A stretch of 15,000 nucleotides of DNA from Trachelipus rathkii (taxonomy: Eukaryota; Arthropoda; Malacostraca; Isopoda; Trachelipodidae). Of the stretch, positions 13,185 to 15,000 are shown piece by piece. Position 1 is the first letter of the stretch. Each line of letters starts with the position of its first letter. Below the pieces are notes generated by a model, which was not told where the DNA came from, did not search any database, and was given only the letters and a program-made list of their open reading frames with translations. The DNA lies in assembly GCA_015478945.1 (NCBI GenBank), contig JABUQX010007646.1:15001-30000 (forward strand), given 5' to 3'. The position numbers and the translations under genes are program-made.

Positions 13185-13459
13185 GATACTTTTGGGGGTC
13201 TCGTGTCATTGGAAGATGCAAAGTGATATTAAGACTGTCAAAATAGGGAATAGAACCTGAATGATTCATTTTCAGTCACTCTTAAGGTTCATTTTGCCAT
13301 TTTAATTATTGTCCTCCTTGATGCACAGCTTCAAGCGAAAATTAATGGCACATTAAGAGGTAGAAGGGGAGGGAATTCCCCTCACAAGAACCCACGGGAA
13401 GATTCTACAAAACATCAGTTTAATATTTCCCTCTTCAGGGTGAGGGGATATATTTCAAG
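13185..13459. other. Unassigned sequence
   Basis: No gene recognised. It may include the remainder of the preceding LINE, but no motif supports this. Confidence 0.45.
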
Positions 13460-13461
13460 AC

Positions 13462-13575
13462 TAGTGATGTACGCTGGGCAAATGCCCAGTGGGCAGGCAT
13501 TTATAAAATGGGCATTTGTCCAGGCATTTGCCCATTTCATAAATGCCCGCCCAAAAACTGGGCATTTATAAAATT
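13462..13575 (+). mobile_element. hAT-like terminus with dense GGGCATTT inverted array (tentative)
   Basis: Starts TAGTGATGTACGC, like a hAT end, and is followed within about 115 bp by at least six GGGCA(T/A)-type motifs in both orientations. CTGGGCA AA TGCCCAG (13474-13489) is a perfect palindrome. Arms 13491-13514 and 13529-13552 form a 24-bp inverted repeat with two mismatches and a 14-nt loop. GGGCATTTATAAAAT recurs at 13560-13574. hAT transposases are known to bind repeated subterminal motifs, which fits. No opposite end, target duplication or transposase was identified. Confidence 0.45.
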
Positions 13576-13676
13576 ATCAGTAAAATATGAATTATTGACA
13601 GCATTTAAAAAAAAACATTCAAAATATAATTTCATTTTTCGCATTTGTATTTATGTATTGTTTTGTATTTATATAT

Positions 13677-14048
13677 CTTCATCATCACCCACCTCCCTCC
13701 CCAAGACTGGGGTAACTGCTAACATGCACTTGACCTTCAGAGAATCACAAGAAAAATCAAAGAGCAGGTAGGATGGCGCTAGATATCCTAAAACGCCAGC
13801 GATAAAGAGACACAGGCACATAACAAGGCTACGACAACTCAAGTTACCCCGGTTGCATGCACGGCGAGAATGATCACAGGACAGGGAAAGCAAGAAAAGT
13901 AGTAGAAGGAATAGACGCAAAGTCGAAAAATTAAGCACAGCCTTCCGTCTTCTTTATCACCTTTTGTGAGAACTAGTTACAGTTAGAAAATCCACCTTAG
14001 AGCTTCACGGGATCGCAACAGACCCTCACAATGGCATCTCGTCAAACA
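13677..14048 (-). mobile_element. RTE-like LINE copy 4: solo 3' tail with extra block
   Basis: On the minus strand this matches the 3' tails of copies 1-3. It starts with 'GACGAGATGCCA', continues through the GATCCCGTGAAGC-type and GTGGATTTTCT blocks and 'CTACTACTTTTCT', and ends with 'CCCAGTCTTGGGG' and GTGGGTGATGATGA. No RT or endonuclease coding remains. About 150 bp (roughly 13736-13885) inside the tail is absent from the other three copies. An open frame of 89 codons spans the segment (13938 to 13669) but follows non-coding tail sequence and is not called as a gene. The 3' end meets a short TA-rich patch rather than a long microsatellite. Confidence 0.8.
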
Positions 14049-14139
14049 TTAGAAACAGAAATAAAAAGACAGTAAGAAGCCACATGGGCTTATCAAGACT
14101 GCAGTCAAACCAACAGAACCAATCACCAAAAAAAACAGT

Positions 14140-14275
14140 TCATGCAATCCACAAAGCATCCTAACGGGCTTGTCATAACGTTGCATAGTATACCAGTCTA
14201 AAACATGCTCATGCAAATCCAAAAAGCACCCTCGGGCTTGTCAATAACTTTCATAGGTATATACAAAGTCTACAA
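14140..14275. repeat. Two-unit imperfect tandem repeat, period about 69 bp
   Basis: CATGCAATCCACAAAGCATC (14141) recurs in altered form at 14210, each followed by CGGGCTTGTCA. A weaker related GGGCTTATCA lies near 14086. It lies just beyond the 3' side of the minus-strand LINE at 14280-14960 and may be part of its 3' untranslated region. Confidence 0.65.
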
Positions 14276-14279
14276 TTAA

Positions 14280-14960
14280 AAGAAAAAAAAACTATAGCTA
14301 AAGTACACACTCACACTACAAGCTTTAATAACTTTATAGTAACATGCAGTTTCTTCTTAATTTTCTTACTATGCCCCCTGGTCTCCCGTCCGTGCTCTAC
14401 TAAGAAGAATTTATTAGTCCTCTGTATTATAAATGGATGTAATATTTTTGTAGACTGCATCATATTCCCCTCTGAGAAAATTGCTTTCTACAGAAAACAT
14501 TCCTAAGCTTCTTCAGCCTCTCCCTCATAGCTTCTTAACCCTCAACCACGAAATCACATTTTTGTCCTCTACATTGCGCTCCCCTCTCTAGGCATATCTA
14601 AGTCTTTAATAAAGGTATCAAACTTTGTGCCCCAATACTCTAATTACTGCTTACATAGTATGTATAGCAGTTTTCTTATAACTTCCTTTCTCTGTAAAAC
14701 ATCATTACGATTTATTATGCGCAGCATCTTATTCTTTATTTCTTGCTCCCAAAACTGATTAGCTACTTTTCAAATTACTGCTTATAAATCACACCTAAAT
14801 CTTTTTTTTTTTGGTCCACAGCCTCAAGCCGATTCCATTCACATTGTAAGTTAAAACTTTTATTGAGGACCTAGATGAGAACCTTAATTCATAATTCATT
14901 GCCACTTATCTGCCCACACCTAACATTTTATTACTGTTCATTTTTGAAATATTTATTACA
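14280..14960 (-). pseudogene. CR1/L2-like LINE reverse transcriptase C-terminal remnant
   Basis: On the minus strand, across shifting frames, this reads 'KDLGVIY' (near 14795), 'RKEVIRKLLY' (near 14680), 'LEYWGTKFD', 'RERLKKL' (14505-14525), 'MFSVESNFLRGEYDAVYKN' (about 14449-14505) and 'FFLVEHGRETRGHSKKIKKK' (about 14350-14410, with TRGHS at 14368-14382). This order (DLGV, KEVI.KLY, LEY, ERLK.L, SLE..RGD, TRGHS) is typical of the thumb and C-terminus of CR1/L2-group LINEs. Many stops and frame changes mean it is dead. The catalytic RT core would lie beyond the right window edge. This is the fourth distinct LINE family in the window. Confidence 0.7.
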
Positions 14961-15000
14961 TCCTTCACTATTCCCTACTGAGGTAGCCACTTTGGAATCA

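Noticed and set aside
13669..13938. 89-codon minus-strand open frame with a hydrophobic start that looks like a signal peptide.
   Set aside because: It starts in the non-coding 3' tail of a LINE and runs through the extra block and the end of the tail; the hydrophobic stretch comes from pyrimidine-rich tail sequence.

Overview
The window looks like non-coding eukaryotic DNA from an arthropod, most likely a decapod crustacean. Four things point that way. Long AT, AAT, AAAT, AC and CT microsatellites make up roughly 2 kb or more. There is a short TTAGG block, the arthropod telomere unit. There is one spliced exon resembling the arthropod Beaten path (Beat) immunoglobulin family. Debris of several non-LTR retrotransposon (LINE) families fills much of the rest. 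The arthropod assignment is fairly safe; 'decapod' is an inference from repeat style. No bacterial-type operons, RNA genes or CRISPR arrays were seen.

Layout. 1-1030 (minus) is a decayed Jockey/I-like LINE reverse transcriptase. 1392-4319 is a cluster of one RTE-like LINE family: copy 1 on minus (1392-2176), a small inverted scrap on plus (2214-2300), and copy 2 on plus (2602-4319, RT and 3' end), with AT microsatellites between them. 4663-4807 (minus) is the Beat-like exon. 4808-7500 is intron-like AT-rich DNA with microsatellites, a TTAGG block and a hAT-like terminus. 7503-8686 (plus) is a third RTE copy, with an endonuclease domain joined directly to the 3' tail and the RT missing. 8807-9522 is unassigned. 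10108-10782 is an unusual composite repeat with inverted ends, a GC-rich hairpin island and a 105-bp tandem duplication. 12131-13059 (plus) is RT debris of another LINE family. 13462-13575 is a hAT-like end with a dense GGGCATTT array. 13677-14048 (minus) is a solo RTE 3' tail (copy 4). 14280-14960 (minus) is a CR1/L2-like LINE C-terminal region.

The only likely host coding sequence is the 145-bp exon, so the window is probably mostly introns of a Beat-like gene on the minus strand. That extent is inferred, because no second exon was found. No element carries an intact ORF. The most informative signal is comparative: four copies of one RTE-like 3' tail, most of them abutting a microsatellite, plus one internally deleted copy and one solo tail carrying an extra block. 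I found no convincing undescribed functional system. The composite repeat near 10.1-10.8 kb and the hAT-like array near 13.5 kb are the least explained structures.
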